Below are positions 1 through 8,615 of a stretch of 64,000 nt of DNA, one piece after another. The translations under genes and the position numbers were made by a program. Position 1 is the first letter of the stretch; each line of letters opens with the position of its first letter. The notes under the pieces are model-generated. The model ran no database searches and had not been told where the DNA came from. It saw only the letters and a program-made list of their open reading frames with translations. This stretch comes from Actinospica sp035552695 (GTDB lineage Bacteria > Actinomycetota > Actinomycetes > Streptomycetales > Catenulisporaceae). The DNA lies in assembly GCF_035552695.1 (NCBI RefSeq), contig NZ_DASZKT010000044.1:58862-122861 (forward strand), given 5' to 3'.

Positions 1-668
1 CCGCTCTGACCGTGCTCTTCCTGCTGCGAGAGCGCTGGATCGCGGCCGGTATCGCGGCGTTCTTCGCCGGGCTCACCCACCCGACCGGCGTGGCCGCCGC
101 GCTGACGATCGGAGTGTGCCTGCTCGCGGTGCTGGTGCGCGGTGAACGTCGGGAACGCGGTTGGGCTCCGTGGGTGGCCACGGCGATGGGGCCGCTCGGC
201 ACACTCGCGTACCTCGGCTGGGTCGGTATCGAACTCGGCCGCTGGGACGGCTTCTCGTACATGGAGCAGCGAGGCTGGGGGAGTTCCCCCAGCCTCATCG
301 GCGTCTGGCATCAGATCGAGCGATCGATCACGCACCCGCTGGCGCTCGGTTACCAGGTTCCCGTCTACGTACTCGGATTCTCCCTGCTCTTCGCGCTCGC
401 CCTGACGCTCAGCCGCCGCATGCGCTCCAAGGGCCTGCCGGTCCTCGCGTTCGCCTGGCTGTCGGTCGCGCTGGCGCTGTTCATCGGCCCGACGTACTTC
501 CATGCCGAAGCGCGCTTCCTGATGCCGGACTTCCCGCTGCTGCTTCCCCCCGCCGCGTTCCTCGCCCGACGCAAGCTCTACGTGGCGACGTGCGCCCTCG
601 TCGTCTGCGCGGGACTCTCCGCGTGGTACGGAGGCTACCTGCTGACGATCTGGACGCACTCGCCATAA
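1..668 (+). CDS. Integral membrane glycosyltransferase-like protein, 3' part only
   Basis: The reading frame is already open at base 3, so the gene starts before the window and about 221 C-terminal residues are visible. They form several long hydrophobic segments separated by short basic loops (ERRERG, RRMRSKG), typical of a multi-pass membrane protein. The segment reading LTHPTGVAAA and a late FHAEARFLMPDFPLLLP stretch resemble GT-C type mannosyltransferases of the PIG-V/DUF2029 kind; this family call is inferred from general resemblance. It ends 16 bases before the stop of the oppositely oriented next gene, so the two are convergent. Confidence 0.7.
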   Translation, partial: ALTVLFLLRERWIAAGIAAFFAGLTHPTGVAAALTIGVCLLAVLVRGERRERGWAPWVATAMGPLGTLAYLGWVGIELGRWDGFSYMEQRGWGSSPSLIGVWHQIERSITHPLALGYQVPVYVLGFSLLFALALTLSRRMRSKGLPVLAFAWLSVALALFIGPTYFHAEARFLMPDFPLLLPPAAFLARRKLYVATCALVVCAGLSAWYGGYLLTIWTHSP

Positions 669-684
669 TCAGCTCAGACCGGGG

Positions 685-1662
685 TCAGCTCAGAGCATTG
701 ATGACGGTCTGGAGATACGACGCGTCGTTCGCCGTGACACTGACCGACGGGCCGCCCTTGATCACGAGCATCTCGACGATATTGCCCTTGACGGCGAAGA
801 AGTAGTGCCGGTCGGACGCGTCGCCCGGGTTGCCGTTGAGCTGCGCGGGCTTGCCGTTGCTGTCGCGCAGCTCGCTGTCGATGGCGACGGCGCCGCTCGA
901 GTGCGCGGTCTCGGTCGTCGTGCTGGTCACCGCGAGGTTGTTGCTGGCGTCCCGATCTCCGGCGAACGACGAGTCCTCGCCGAGGATCGACTGCGTGATG
1001 TACTGGAACGCCGACTGGGCCTCGGCCGCGCTCGCGTAGGTGTAGAACTCCTGGTCGGCGGTGGTTCCGGCCCACGCGCCGTTCCCCGTCGGCACGCCGG
1101 TCGAGCCGAAGACCACGGTGTCCATCTTCTGAGCGGGGTGCGGGTCGGTGGGGATCGTGTGCTCGGAGCAGCCGCCCGGGTAGAGATCCGAGATGGCGAA
1201 GCTTCCCGCGGCGCAACTGATCGGGCTGTTGGAGCTCCAGTTCATGGTGCTCTCGTAGGGCAGTTGCGCCGCGGTGAGCCAGTGCTCGGACGCGGTGGTC
1301 CCGGAGGTGGAACCCGACGGCGTCGTCGAGCTCGCGGCGCCGGACGTGCCCGGCGATCCGCTCGCGCTCGTGCTCGTCGTCGGCGTGCTGCTCGGGCTGG
1401 ATTTCGCAGTGGCAGTCTGGCTCGCCGTGCTGCTCGGGCTGGCGGCCGTCGGGTGCGGAAGGCCGCCGTTCTGCGACGTGACCGCGAACGCGGCGCCCGC
1501 GCCGGCCGCGACGAGGACGAAAGACGTGGTGGAGATGACGATTCGCTTGCGCATGGTGCGTTCCCTCCCTCGGATTCGGGCTGCCGTGGCGCCCGAGGTG
1601 TGCGCGGCTCGCGACGCGAGATCGATGGCGTCGGAGAGCGTGGTGTCGAAGTCCTTGGACAC
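685..1662 (-). CDS. Membrane-anchored partner of the ECF sigma factor (putative anti-sigma/effector)
   Basis: 325 residues from a GTG start that lies 3 bases after the sigma-factor stop, with GGGAG upstream, so the two are translationally linked. A cytoplasmic N-terminus of about 50 residues precedes one membrane segment (IVISTTSFVLVAAGAGAAFAV). After it come a Ser/Thr/Ala-rich linker of about 65 residues and an extracytoplasmic domain with two cysteines. An RDGGG-rich upstream extension in this frame overlaps the sigma gene and was not used. Genes of this shape often follow SigE-type ECF factors in actinomycetes. No zinc anti-sigma motif (HxxxCxxC) is present, so the anti-sigma role is inferred from position and topology alone. 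Confidence 0.75.
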   Translation of the reverse strand: MSKDFDTTLSDAIDLASRAAHTSGATAARIRGRERTMRKRIVISTTSFVLVAAGAGAAFAVTSQNGGLPHPTAASPSSTASQTATAKSSPSSTPTTSTSASGSPGTSGAASSTTPSGSTSGTTASEHWLTAAQLPYESTMNWSSNSPISCAAGSFAISDLYPGGCSEHTIPTDPHPAQKMDTVVFGSTGVPTGNGAWAGTTADQEFYTYASAAEAQSAFQYITQSILGEDSSFAGDRDASNNLAVTSTTTETAHSSGAVAIDSELRDSNGKPAQLNGNPGDASDRHYFFAVKGNIVEMLVIKGGPSVSVTANDASYLQTVINALS

Positions 1663-1664
1663 GG

Positions 1665-2219
1665 CTAGATCTCCCGTCGGCTGGTCTGCGGCTGCTCGTA
1701 CGTGCGCGGAGTACGGGGTTTCTCGAAGCTGTCCGCGAATTCGGTCAAATGCGGCGCCAGGGCCTTGCGGCCGCGGGCCAGTCGCGCCTTGACGGAGCTG
1801 TGCGACGCACCCGTCTCCACCGCGATCTCCTCGACCGAGAGGCCGGCGTAGTGGTAGAGCACGATCGCCAACCGCTGTTCGTCGGAGATCCTGCGCAGCG
1901 CCGCGACCACGGCGAGGTGATCCGGGTTCATCCCCGACACCTCGTCCGCCTGGTACTCGCGGCGGTGCGCCGTCAGCCGGTTGACGGTCTTGCGCCAGGA
2001 CGACACCGCGAGCCGGGCCGCCACCGTGCGCACCCACGCCTCGGGGTTGCCGTGGTCGGCGGACAGCTTCGCCCACCGCTGCCACGCCCGCGCGTAGGCC
2101 TCCTGCGCGCAGTCCTCGGCCTCGTGCAGGCTGCCGGTCATCGCGTAGATCTGCCCGACGATCCGCCGGTGCGTCGATGCGTAGAAGGCGTCGAAATCCT
2201 GCTCGAGCTCGACTGCCAT
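1665..2219 (-). CDS. ECF RNA polymerase sigma factor, SigE family
   Basis: 184 residues. Region 2 is seen around residues 10-75 (DFDAFYASTHRRIVGQIYAMTG, then EAEDCAQEAYARAWQRW, the core-binding and -10 recognition helices). Region 4 is at about 115-165, with LSVEEIAVETGASHSSVKARLARGR as the -35 recognition helix-turn-helix. The ATG at 2219 is chosen because GGAGGGGGG precedes it at the right distance; upstream GTG/ATG codons would lie on or before this ribosome site. It directs transcription of a stress or envelope regulon that is not identifiable here, and it is the first gene of a two-gene operon with the membrane protein after it. Confidence 0.92.
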   Translation of the reverse strand: MAVELEQDFDAFYASTHRRIVGQIYAMTGSLHEAEDCAQEAYARAWQRWAKLSADHGNPEAWVRTVAARLAVSSWRKTVNRLTAHRREYQADEVSGMNPDHLAVVAALRRISDEQRLAIVLYHYAGLSVEEIAVETGASHSSVKARLARGRKALAPHLTEFADSFEKPRTPRTYEQPQTSRREI

Positions 2220-2358
2220 CACGCCCCCCTCCATCACGGTGTCGCGATCCCACGCGCGACTTCGGTGAGACTACGCGCGGCGCATGGGGCCGGTTACATC
2301 ACGGTTCGGTTTCGCTGCCGGGCACCTCGGCCGGAGCTCGGTCGGCCTTCGGCCAGAC

Positions 2359-2871
2359 TCAGTCCACCGCGACGATCGTTCCACCCGTCGCCGCGACGAG
2401 CTGCGCGAACGTGGAGGGAAACACGGTCTGGTGGTGTCCGGCGGCGGCCCAGATCACCTCGTACGCCGCCAGGGCCTCGTCGACGAGCGTGCGCACGGGC
2501 GTCGGATGACCCAGCGGAGCGACTCCGCCGATCGCCTGGCCGGTGGCCGTCCGTACGAAGTCCGCGGAGGCGCGTCGGATCCTTCGCACGCCGATCCGAC
2601 CGGCCAGCGCCTCCGTCTGCACGCGGTGTGACCCACTCGTGAGCACGAGCAGCGGCGCGCCGTCCGCCTCGAACACCAGACTGTTGGCGATCGCCCCGAC
2701 CGGACAGCCGAGCTGCTCCGCCGCCGCGACCGCCGTGGGTGCCGAGGCCCCCAGCACCCGTACCTCGTCCGCGATCCCCGCCGCCCGCATCGCCTCCCGG
2801 ACCGCCCGCACCCCCGGCCTTTCCAGAATCGCGCCGCTCGTCTCGTCCGCCGCATCCGCCGCATCCGTCAT
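2359..2871 (-). CDS. YbaK/EbsC-type aminoacyl-tRNA deacylase domain protein
   Basis: 170 residues, the usual size for a free-standing YbaK/ProX domain. Visible family features are a conserved NSLVFEADGAPLLVLTSGSHRV segment, the later ATGQAIGGVAPLGHPTPVRTLVDE segment with the GG(V)xPxG signature, and a C-terminal AAGHHQTVFPSTFAQLVAATGG. Members hydrolyse mischarged tRNA (for example Cys- or Ala-tRNA-Pro) in the cytoplasm; which substrate applies here cannot be read from the sequence. It stands alone, 24 bases upstream of the next minus-strand gene's stop. Confidence 0.88.
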   Translation of the reverse strand: MTDAADAADETSGAILERPGVRAVREAMRAAGIADEVRVLGASAPTAVAAAEQLGCPVGAIANSLVFEADGAPLLVLTSGSHRVQTEALAGRIGVRRIRRASADFVRTATGQAIGGVAPLGHPTPVRTLVDEALAAYEVIWAAAGHHQTVFPSTFAQLVAATGGTIVAVD

Positions 2872-2895
2872 GGGACGGGATTCTAGATCGCCCCC

Positions 2896-3342
2896 TCACT
2901 CCTCCTTGGCGTCGAGGGGCAGGAGGCCGCGCTGCTCGAAGACGCGCCTCGCGGCGAAGGTGGCGTTGAGCGCGCGCGGGAAGCCGCAGTAGGCCGAGGA
3001 GTGCAGCAGCGCCTCCGCGATCTCCTGCGGGGTCAGCCCGACGTTGAGGGAGGTGTTGACGTGCACTTCGATCTGCGCCTCGCAGCCGCCGAGCGCCGTG
3101 AGCATGCCGAGGGTGAGCAGTTGGCGGTCGCGCGGGCTCAGCTGCGGGCGCGAATAGATGTCGCCGAAGCCGATCAGGACCTGTTCGCCGAGGGCGGGCG
3201 ACACGTCGCTGAGCGTGGGCAGCACCTGTCGGGCCGCCTCGGCGTTCAGCGCTTCGAGCACGCTGCGGCCGTAGTCGATGCGCTGCTGGCGGGTCTGCGG
3301 GTCCTGCGGGCCGGGGCCCTCGGGGAGCACGGTCTCGGACAT
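2896..3342 (-). CDS. Carboxymuconolactone decarboxylase family protein
   Basis: 148 residues, all alpha. The core LSPRDRQLLTLGMLTALGG followed by QIEVHVNTSLNVGLTPQEIAEALLHSSAYCGFPRALNA is typical of the CMD domain (PcaC/AhpD superfamily). The AhpD CxxC thiol pair is absent, with only one cysteine in each of the two relevant helices (GGCEAQ and AYCGFP), so a PcaC-like or unassigned decarboxylase/isomerase function is more likely than peroxidase activity. No aromatic-degradation genes are adjacent. The ATG start is preceded by a plausible GAAAGGA site. Confidence 0.88.
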   Translation of the reverse strand: MSETVLPEGPGPQDPQTRQQRIDYGRSVLEALNAEAARQVLPTLSDVSPALGEQVLIGFGDIYSRPQLSPRDRQLLTLGMLTALGGCEAQIEVHVNTSLNVGLTPQEIAEALLHSSAYCGFPRALNATFAARRVFEQRGLLPLDAKEE

Positions 3343-3412
3343 GGGTCGGGTCCTTTCGTCAGACGACGTATCCGAGGCTAGCGAGGGCGAGGCCCGAGAG
3401 GCGGGAACCCCG

Positions 3413-4714
3413 TCAGTCCCCGGCGCCGATCACCCGGCGGCGGACGGCGGTCCAGGCGGCGGGGTCGGTGATGCGGCGCCCGTCGATGAGGATGCTGATG
3501 CCGGGCAGGTCCGCGGGGGTCAGAGTCCGGTACTCGACGTGGTCGGTCTGGATGACCGCCGCGTCGACGGACTCGCCGGAACCGACGGTGTACGGGGTGA
3601 AGCCCAGGCCGCGGATCTCGTCGTCGGTGTACATCGGGTCGGCCACGACGACGTCGGCGCCGCGCTCCTTGAGCGCCTCGACGGTTGGGAAGACGCCGGA
3701 GAACGCCGTCTCCTTCACGCCACCGCGGTAGGCGATGCCGAGCACGACCACGCGCACGCCCGCGAGCTCCGAGCCCTGCTCCTGGGCCAGCAGCGACACC
3801 GCGTACGACGGCATCGCGGCGTTGGCCTCGCGGGCGGCGCGGACGACCTCGGCCTCAGGGTCGTTCCACAGGTACATCCGCGGGTAGACCGGGATGCAGT
3901 GCCCGCCGACGGCGATGCCGGGCTGGTGGATGTGGCTGAACGGCTGGCTGTTGCAGGCCTCGATGACGGCCGACACGTCCACGCCGATGCGGTCGGCATA
4001 GCGCGCGAAGGTGTTGGCCAGGCCGATGTTCACGTCGCGGTACGTCGTCTCCGCCAGCTTCGCGAGCTCGGAGGCCTCGGAGGTGCCGAGGTTCCAGACG
4101 CCGTTCGGGCGGGGCAGGTCATCCCGGTCGTCGAACTCGAGCACCTGCCGGTAGAACGCGACACCGCGCTCCGTCGAGGCCTCGTCGATGCCGCCGACGA
4201 GCTTCGGGTACCTCTTGAGGTCGGCGAAGATCCGGCCCGAGGAGACGCGCTCGGGACTGAAGACGAGGTGGAAGTCCTGACCCGCCGTCAGGCCCGAACC
4301 GGAGCCGAGCATCGGTGCGAAGCGCTCGCGGGTGGTGCCGACCGGAAGCGTCGTCTCGTAGCTGACCAGGGTGCCCGGCTTGAGACCGGCGGCGACGGCG
4401 CTGGTGGCGGCGTCGAGCGGGCCGAAGTCCGGCACCCCGTCCTCGTCCACGATCAGCGGCACGACGATCACCACGGCCTCGGCCTCGGCGACGGCCGCGG
4501 TGCCGTCCAGGGTCGCGGTCAGCCGGCCGTCGGTGACGACCTGCTTGAGCGCCTCGTCGAGCCCCGTCTCGCCGGGGAACGGGACCTCGCCCGCGGTCAC
4601 CAGGTCGATGACCCGCTGGGAGATGTCGACTCCGGTCACGCGGTGGCCCAGGTTCGCGAACTGGACGGCGAGCGGGAGGCCGATCTTCCCGAGGGCGAAG
4701 ACGCAGATCTGCAC
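3413..4714 (-). CDS. UDP-sugar 6-dehydrogenase (WbpA/WecC/TviB type)
   Basis: 433 residues, the family's usual length. An N-terminal Rossmann domain opens with FALGKIGLPLAVQFA. The central domain carries the catalytic lysine (about K219 in SELAKLAETTYRDVNIGLAN), and the nucleophilic cysteine C273 sits in GGHCIPVYP. A C-terminal UDP-binding domain follows (VVVLGIAYRGGVKE). It would oxidise C6 of a UDP-N-acetylhexosamine to the uronic acid with two NAD+. As the last gene of the ten-gene polysaccharide operon, 28 bases after the WbpB-like gene, it is best read as the UDP-GlcNAc dehydrogenase that opens the diacetamido-uronic acid route. The GTG start fits the family N-terminus. Confidence 0.93.
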   Translation of the reverse strand: MQICVFALGKIGLPLAVQFANLGHRVTGVDISQRVIDLVTAGEVPFPGETGLDEALKQVVTDGRLTATLDGTAAVAEAEAVVIVVPLIVDEDGVPDFGPLDAATSAVAAGLKPGTLVSYETTLPVGTTRERFAPMLGSGSGLTAGQDFHLVFSPERVSSGRIFADLKRYPKLVGGIDEASTERGVAFYRQVLEFDDRDDLPRPNGVWNLGTSEASELAKLAETTYRDVNIGLANTFARYADRIGVDVSAVIEACNSQPFSHIHQPGIAVGGHCIPVYPRMYLWNDPEAEVVRAAREANAAMPSYAVSLLAQEQGSELAGVRVVVLGIAYRGGVKETAFSGVFPTVEALKERGADVVVADPMYTDDEIRGLGFTPYTVGSGESVDAAVIQTDHVEYRTLTPADLPGISILIDGRRITDPAAWTAVRRRVIGAGD

Positions 4715-4742
4715 GGCAGTGGTCCGATCAGAACGAGGGGAA

Positions 4743-5747
4743 CTAGGGGAGGGTGAGCGGGAGCGTGGCGCCGGTGCGCGCGGAGTCGAGGACGGCCTCG
4801 GCCACCATGACCGCGCGCAGACCCTGACGCAGCGTCACGATACCGGCGTCGGTCTTGCCCTCCACGGCGTCGCGGAAGGTCTCGTGCTCCAGCACCAGCG
4901 GCTCGCGCTTCGGGATCGCGTAGCGGGTCATGTCGCCCTCGGACACGCCGCGGAAGACCGAGATCGCGTCCCATTCGGTGCGGGTCGAGCCGTTCGCGAA
5001 GAACGTCAGGTCAGCGGTCAGCGTGTCGGCGACGAAGCAGCCCTTCTCGCCGGTCACGATCGAGACCCGCTCCTTGAGCGGCGAGAGCCAGTTGACCAGG
5101 TGGTTCGCGATCACGCCGCTGTCCAGTTCGCCGAGCACCGTCACCAGGTCCTCGTGCGGGCGGCCGCTGCGGTGCGCGGTCTTCGCGGCCACGCTGGTGT
5201 ACTTCGTGCCGGTGACCCAGCCGGTCAGGTCCAGGTCGTGCGTCGCGAGGTCCTTGACCACGCCGACGTCCGCGATCCGGTTCGGGAACGGGCCCTGCCG
5301 GCGCGTCGCCACCTGGAAGACGTCGCCGAGCTCGCCCGCCTCCAGCCGGGTGCGCATGCTCTGCAGCGCCGGGTTGTAGCGCTCGATGTGTCCGACCGCC
5401 GCCACCAGGCCGCGGCTCTCGAAGGCCTCGACGACGCAATGGGCGGCCGGCGTGTCGTGCGCGAGCGGCTTCTCGATCAGCGCCGGGATGCCCGCCTCGG
5501 CCAGCTGCAGCGCGACCGGCTCGTGCTGCGCGGTGGGGCAGACCACGACCGCGTAGTCCGGGTTGAGCGCGATCAGGCTCTGCACGTCCGGCAGCAGCGG
5601 GACGTCGGCCAGCACCCCGTACGGGTCTCCGCCAGGGTCGGCGGCCGCGATCAGGTCCACGCCGTCGAGGGCCTTCAACACGCGCGCGTGATGCCGTCCC
5701 ATGGCGCCGACGCCGATCAGGCCCGCCCGCAGTCGCGGCTTGCTCAT
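4743..5747 (-). CDS. Gfo/Idh/MocA oxidoreductase, WbpB/WlbA-like
   Basis: 334 residues. A Rossmann fold is shown by LIGVGAMGRHHARVL (residues 10-24), followed by the family EKP motif at about 92-94 (PALIEKPLA) and a substrate-domain HIERYNPALQ segment containing catalytic-type histidine and tyrosine. The HIERYNP motif is typical of the UDP-GlcNAcA 3-dehydrogenase subgroup. The expected reaction is oxidation of C3 of UDP-GlcNAc-uronic acid to the 3-keto sugar. It lies 6 bases downstream of the aminotransferase stop codon, matching the partner that would use its product. Confidence 0.9.
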   Translation of the reverse strand: MSKPRLRAGLIGVGAMGRHHARVLKALDGVDLIAAADPGGDPYGVLADVPLLPDVQSLIALNPDYAVVVCPTAQHEPVALQLAEAGIPALIEKPLAHDTPAAHCVVEAFESRGLVAAVGHIERYNPALQSMRTRLEAGELGDVFQVATRRQGPFPNRIADVGVVKDLATHDLDLTGWVTGTKYTSVAAKTAHRSGRPHEDLVTVLGELDSGVIANHLVNWLSPLKERVSIVTGEKGCFVADTLTADLTFFANGSTRTEWDAISVFRGVSEGDMTRYAIPKREPLVLEHETFRDAVEGKTDAGIVTLRQGLRAVMVAEAVLDSARTGATLPLTLP

Positions 5748-5753
5748 GATGGA

Positions 5754-6854
5754 TCAGTCTCCGAAGTCGTACGACTTGACGGCCTCGCCGATGCGGTCAA
5801 GGTCCGCGTCGGTCAGGGCCGGGTGAACGGGGAGCGAGAGCACCTCGGCCGACGCGCGCAGCGTCTCGGGGAGGTCCTCGTCCCGGGCCGCCCCGGCGAA
5901 GGGCGGCAGCTGATGCGTCGGTGTCGGGTAGTAGACCGCGCTACCGACGCCCTGAGCGGTGAGGTGCTGCTGCAGTGTGTCCCGCCGCCCGGCCGGGACA
6001 CGCACGGTGTACTGGTGGTAGACGTGGGTCGCGCCCTCGGCGATGGTCGGTGGGAGCACGAGGCCGGACTCGCCGAGACCGGCGTCGAGCTTCGCCGCGT
6101 TCGCTTGGCGCTGCTCGTTCCAGCCGCGGACCTTCGTCAGCTGCACCCGGCCCACGGCCGCGGCCACATCCGTGAGCCGCAGGTTGTAGCCCACGATCTC
6201 GTTCGCGTAGCGGCGCTCCATGCCCTGGTTGCGCAGCAGCCTGATGGTCCGCGCGAACTCGGCGTCCGGGGTGACGACCATGCCGCCCTCGAGCGAGTGC
6301 ATGTTCTTGGTCGGATAGAAGCTGAACGCCGCGGCCAGGCCGAAGGCGCCGACCGGCGTGCCCTCCCAGCTCGCGCCGTGCGCCTGCGCCGCGTCCTCGA
6401 TGATCGCGAGGCCGTGCCGCTCGGCGATCGCGCCCAGCCGCCGCATGTCGGCGGCCTGGCCGTAGAGGTGCACCGGCATGATCGCCTTGGTGCGCGGCGT
6501 GATCGCGGCCTCGACGGCCTCGGGGGAGAGGTTGAACGTCTCGGGTTCGATGTCCGCGAAGACCGGGGTCGCGCCGGCCAGCGCCACCGAGTTCGCGGTC
6601 GCGGCGAACGTGAACGACGGGATGATCACCTCGTCGCCCGCGCCGATCTCTGCCGCCACAAGGGAGAGCAGCAGCGCCGAGGTGCCCGCGTTGACGGCGA
6701 CGCAGTGCCGGCCGCCGACGAGTTCGGAGAACTCCTGCTCGAACGCGGCGACCTCGGGGCCCTGGATCACCATGCCGCTGCGCATCACGCGCACCGCGGC
6801 CTCGATCTCGTCCTCGCCGATGACGGGCTTCGCCGGGGGGATGAATACGCTCAT
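5754..6854 (-). CDS. DegT/DnrJ/EryC1 aminotransferase, WbpE-like
   Basis: 366 residues of a PLP-dependent sugar aminotransferase. Visible are the N-terminal PVIGEDEIEAA segment, the AGTSALLLSL phosphate-binding region, D154 in IIEDAAQAHGA that pairs with the pyridine nitrogen, and the Schiff-base lysine K183 in SFYPTKNMHSLEGG. It would transfer an amino group from glutamate to the 3-keto-UDP-GlcNAc uronic acid. Its start abuts the stop of the acetyltransferase gene (6854/6855), so the operon is tightly packed. A different 3- or 4-keto sugar substrate is possible, but the neighbours point to the Wbp pathway. Confidence 0.92.
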   Translation of the reverse strand: MSVFIPPAKPVIGEDEIEAAVRVMRSGMVIQGPEVAAFEQEFSELVGGRHCVAVNAGTSALLLSLVAAEIGAGDEVIIPSFTFAATANSVALAGATPVFADIEPETFNLSPEAVEAAITPRTKAIMPVHLYGQAADMRRLGAIAERHGLAIIEDAAQAHGASWEGTPVGAFGLAAAFSFYPTKNMHSLEGGMVVTPDAEFARTIRLLRNQGMERRYANEIVGYNLRLTDVAAAVGRVQLTKVRGWNEQRQANAAKLDAGLGESGLVLPPTIAEGATHVYHQYTVRVPAGRRDTLQQHLTAQGVGSAVYYPTPTHQLPPFAGAARDEDLPETLRASAEVLSLPVHPALTDADLDRIGEAVKSYDFGD

Positions 6855-7478
6855 TTACTCGATCTCCGTAAGTTCGCCCGCCACCTCGCGGTAGCGGGCG
6901 CCGGTTTCGGGGCAGCGCCAGATCTCGGCGTTCTCGCCTCGCTCGGCAGCCACCTGCTCGAGCCGCTCCCCGGAACGGCCCACCCACGCGATGCGCCGTG
7001 CCGGAGCTCCGACGACGAGCGCGAAATCCGGCACGTCGGCCGTGACCACCGCGCCCGCGCCGACCATGGCCCAGCGTCCGATCCGGACCGGCGCGACGCA
7101 CACCGCGCGGGCGCCGATCGAGGCGCCCGCGCCGACGGTGACGCCGACCGCGTGCCAGTCGCCCGCGCGCCTCTGCTTGCCGTCCGGGTCCACCGAGCGC
7201 GGCCGGTGGTCGTTGGTGAACACGGCCGCAGGCCCGATGAACGCGCCGTCACCCACCTCGGCGGGCTCGTAGACGAGCGCGTAGTTCTGCACCTTGACGT
7301 TGTCGCCGAGCTTCACGCCGGTGCCGATGTACGCGCCGCGTCCGATCACGCAGTCGCGTCCGAGCACGGCCTGCTCGCGTACCTGCGCCAGGTGCCACAC
7401 CGAGCTGCCCGAACCGATCTCGGCCCGGTCGTCGACGTCCGCGGTGGCCGCGATGCGAACTGACTGATCGAAAGTCAT
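6855..7478 (-). CDS. Left-handed beta-helix N-acetyltransferase, WbpD-like
   Basis: 207 residues from the ATG at 7478, which overlaps the upstream glycosyltransferase stop as ATGA. Hexapeptide repeats run from about residue 10 to 150 (IGSGSSVWHLAQVREQAVLG, IGRGAYIGTGVKLGDNVKVQ, VTVGAGASIGARAVCVAPVRIG). The catalytic-type TNDHRPR histidine lies in the loop. The IGxGSxVWHxxQVREQ opening is characteristic of WbpD/WlbB enzymes that acetylate the 3-amino group of UDP-GlcNAc3NA. The C-terminal tail CPETGARYREV is typical of the same group. A longer frame extending upstream overlaps the glycosyltransferase and is not used. Confidence 0.9.
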   Translation of the reverse strand: MTFDQSVRIAATADVDDRAEIGSGSSVWHLAQVREQAVLGRDCVIGRGAYIGTGVKLGDNVKVQNYALVYEPAEVGDGAFIGPAAVFTNDHRPRSVDPDGKQRRAGDWHAVGVTVGAGASIGARAVCVAPVRIGRWAMVGAGAVVTADVPDFALVVGAPARRIAWVGRSGERLEQVAAERGENAEIWRCPETGARYREVAGELTEIE

Positions 7479-8614
7479 TGCGTCCTCGCCACCACGGGCA
7501 TCGCCGCCTTGGTTCCGCGCGCATCGGCCACGAGCTCCGCGACGGCCCGCGCGAACAGGTCGTGCGGGTTCGTCGCGCCGAGGTCGCGCTCGGCCCACTC
7601 GTTCGCCGCCTTGCGCATCAGCTGGAACTCCGCGCGCGACTCGCCGGACCAGGCGCGCAGCTGCGCCCCGGCCTCGGTCGCGTCCGCGACGATCGCGCCC
7701 GCCCCGGCCTTCTCGACCAGTTCGGCGGCGCGCTTGATCGGGCTGCTGAGCACCGGCATCCCGCAGGCCAGGTACTCGTAGATCTTCGAGGGTATGGCGC
7801 TCTCGAACGCCGGAGTGCTGTGCAGCAGCGACATCCCGACCCACGCGCCGCGGGCCAGCTGCCAGGCCGCGGCCGGGGGCATCCGGCCGTGCATCTTCAC
7901 CCGCTCGGCGGCGGGGGAGGAGGCGCGCCAGGCGTCCAGCCGCTCCTTGTCCCGCGCGGCGACCGGGCCGACCACGTCGAGCAGCCACTCCGGAGCCTGC
8001 TCGATCGCCTCCAGCATGGTGAACAGACCGCGGCTGTCCCGCACGTCGCCGACGTACAGCGCGCGCGGGATCCCGTCCAGCGCGCCGCGCTCCGGCAGCA
8101 GCGTCATGTCCGGCAGGTTGCGCACCACCAGGCGGCGCGCCGCGTCCGCGGGCGGCACGTGCTGGTCGGCCACCACGGTCAGGTCCGCGCGGCGGCTGAG
8201 CGCGATCGCGCTGCGCGCCCAGACCTTCGCGATCTTCCCGGCCGCGCCCTTGGCCCAGGCGCGGTCGTCCAGCAGGGCCACGTAGTCCTCGTGCAGGTCC
8301 ACCGCGAGCCGGCGGCCGTGCGAGAACAGCCGCTTGGCCCGCGCGGCCGGGATCAGGTCGGGGTCGAGGGTGACCAGCAGGGTGCCGCGCGCCTTGCCGG
8401 GCAGCGTCAGGGCCTTGACGCCACGCCCGGTGATGCCCTTCGGCCGGATCGAGCGGAACTCGGTCTCGGCCGGGGCGTCCTCGGCGCGGCCCTTGGCGAT
8501 CACCTCGACCCGCAGCCCGGCCCGGCGCAGCGCGGCGCAGTGCCGGTGCAGCCGGGCGTCGGCCACGTCGTGCCCGCTGCTCAGCAGGGTCACATCGAAG
8601 CTCGCGCGGGCCAT
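7475..8614 (-). CDS. GT4-type glycosyltransferase
   Basis: 379 residues in a GT-B layout. The N-terminal half opens with VTLLSSGHDVADARLHRHCAAL, and the C-terminal half contains the nucleotide-sugar site (SAIPSKIYEYLACGMPVLSS), where the E of KIYEYLA is the conserved GT4 glutamate. It should transfer a sugar to the growing lipid-linked polysaccharide at the cytoplasmic membrane face. It overlaps the acetyltransferase by ATGA and follows the ABC ATPase by 1 base, so it is part of the same operon. Donor and linkage cannot be deduced. Confidence 0.85.
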   Translation of the reverse strand: MARASFDVTLLSSGHDVADARLHRHCAALRRAGLRVEVIAKGRAEDAPAETEFRSIRPKGITGRGVKALTLPGKARGTLLVTLDPDLIPAARAKRLFSHGRRLAVDLHEDYVALLDDRAWAKGAAGKIAKVWARSAIALSRRADLTVVADQHVPPADAARRLVVRNLPDMTLLPERGALDGIPRALYVGDVRDSRGLFTMLEAIEQAPEWLLDVVGPVAARDKERLDAWRASSPAAERVKMHGRMPPAAAWQLARGAWVGMSLLHSTPAFESAIPSKIYEYLACGMPVLSSPIKRAAELVEKAGAGAIVADATEAGAQLRAWSGESRAEFQLMRKAANEWAERDLGATNPHDLFARAVAELVADARGTKAAMPVVARTQ

Positions 8615-8615
8615 C

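Noticed and set aside
685..2253. One 522-codon minus-strand frame joining the sigma factor region and its partner
   Set aside because: The first 195 codons are an out-of-frame shadow of the sigma gene. The true partner starts at GTG 1662 with its own ribosome site.
2896..3342. AhpD-type peroxidase
   Set aside because: The CxxC redox pair needed for AhpD activity is absent.
4371..7463. A 1030-codon open frame on the plus strand across the polysaccharide operon
   Set aside because: It runs antisense to four genes with intact catalytic motifs. The product is Arg/Gly/Val-rich with no domain, as expected of a GC-rich shadow frame.
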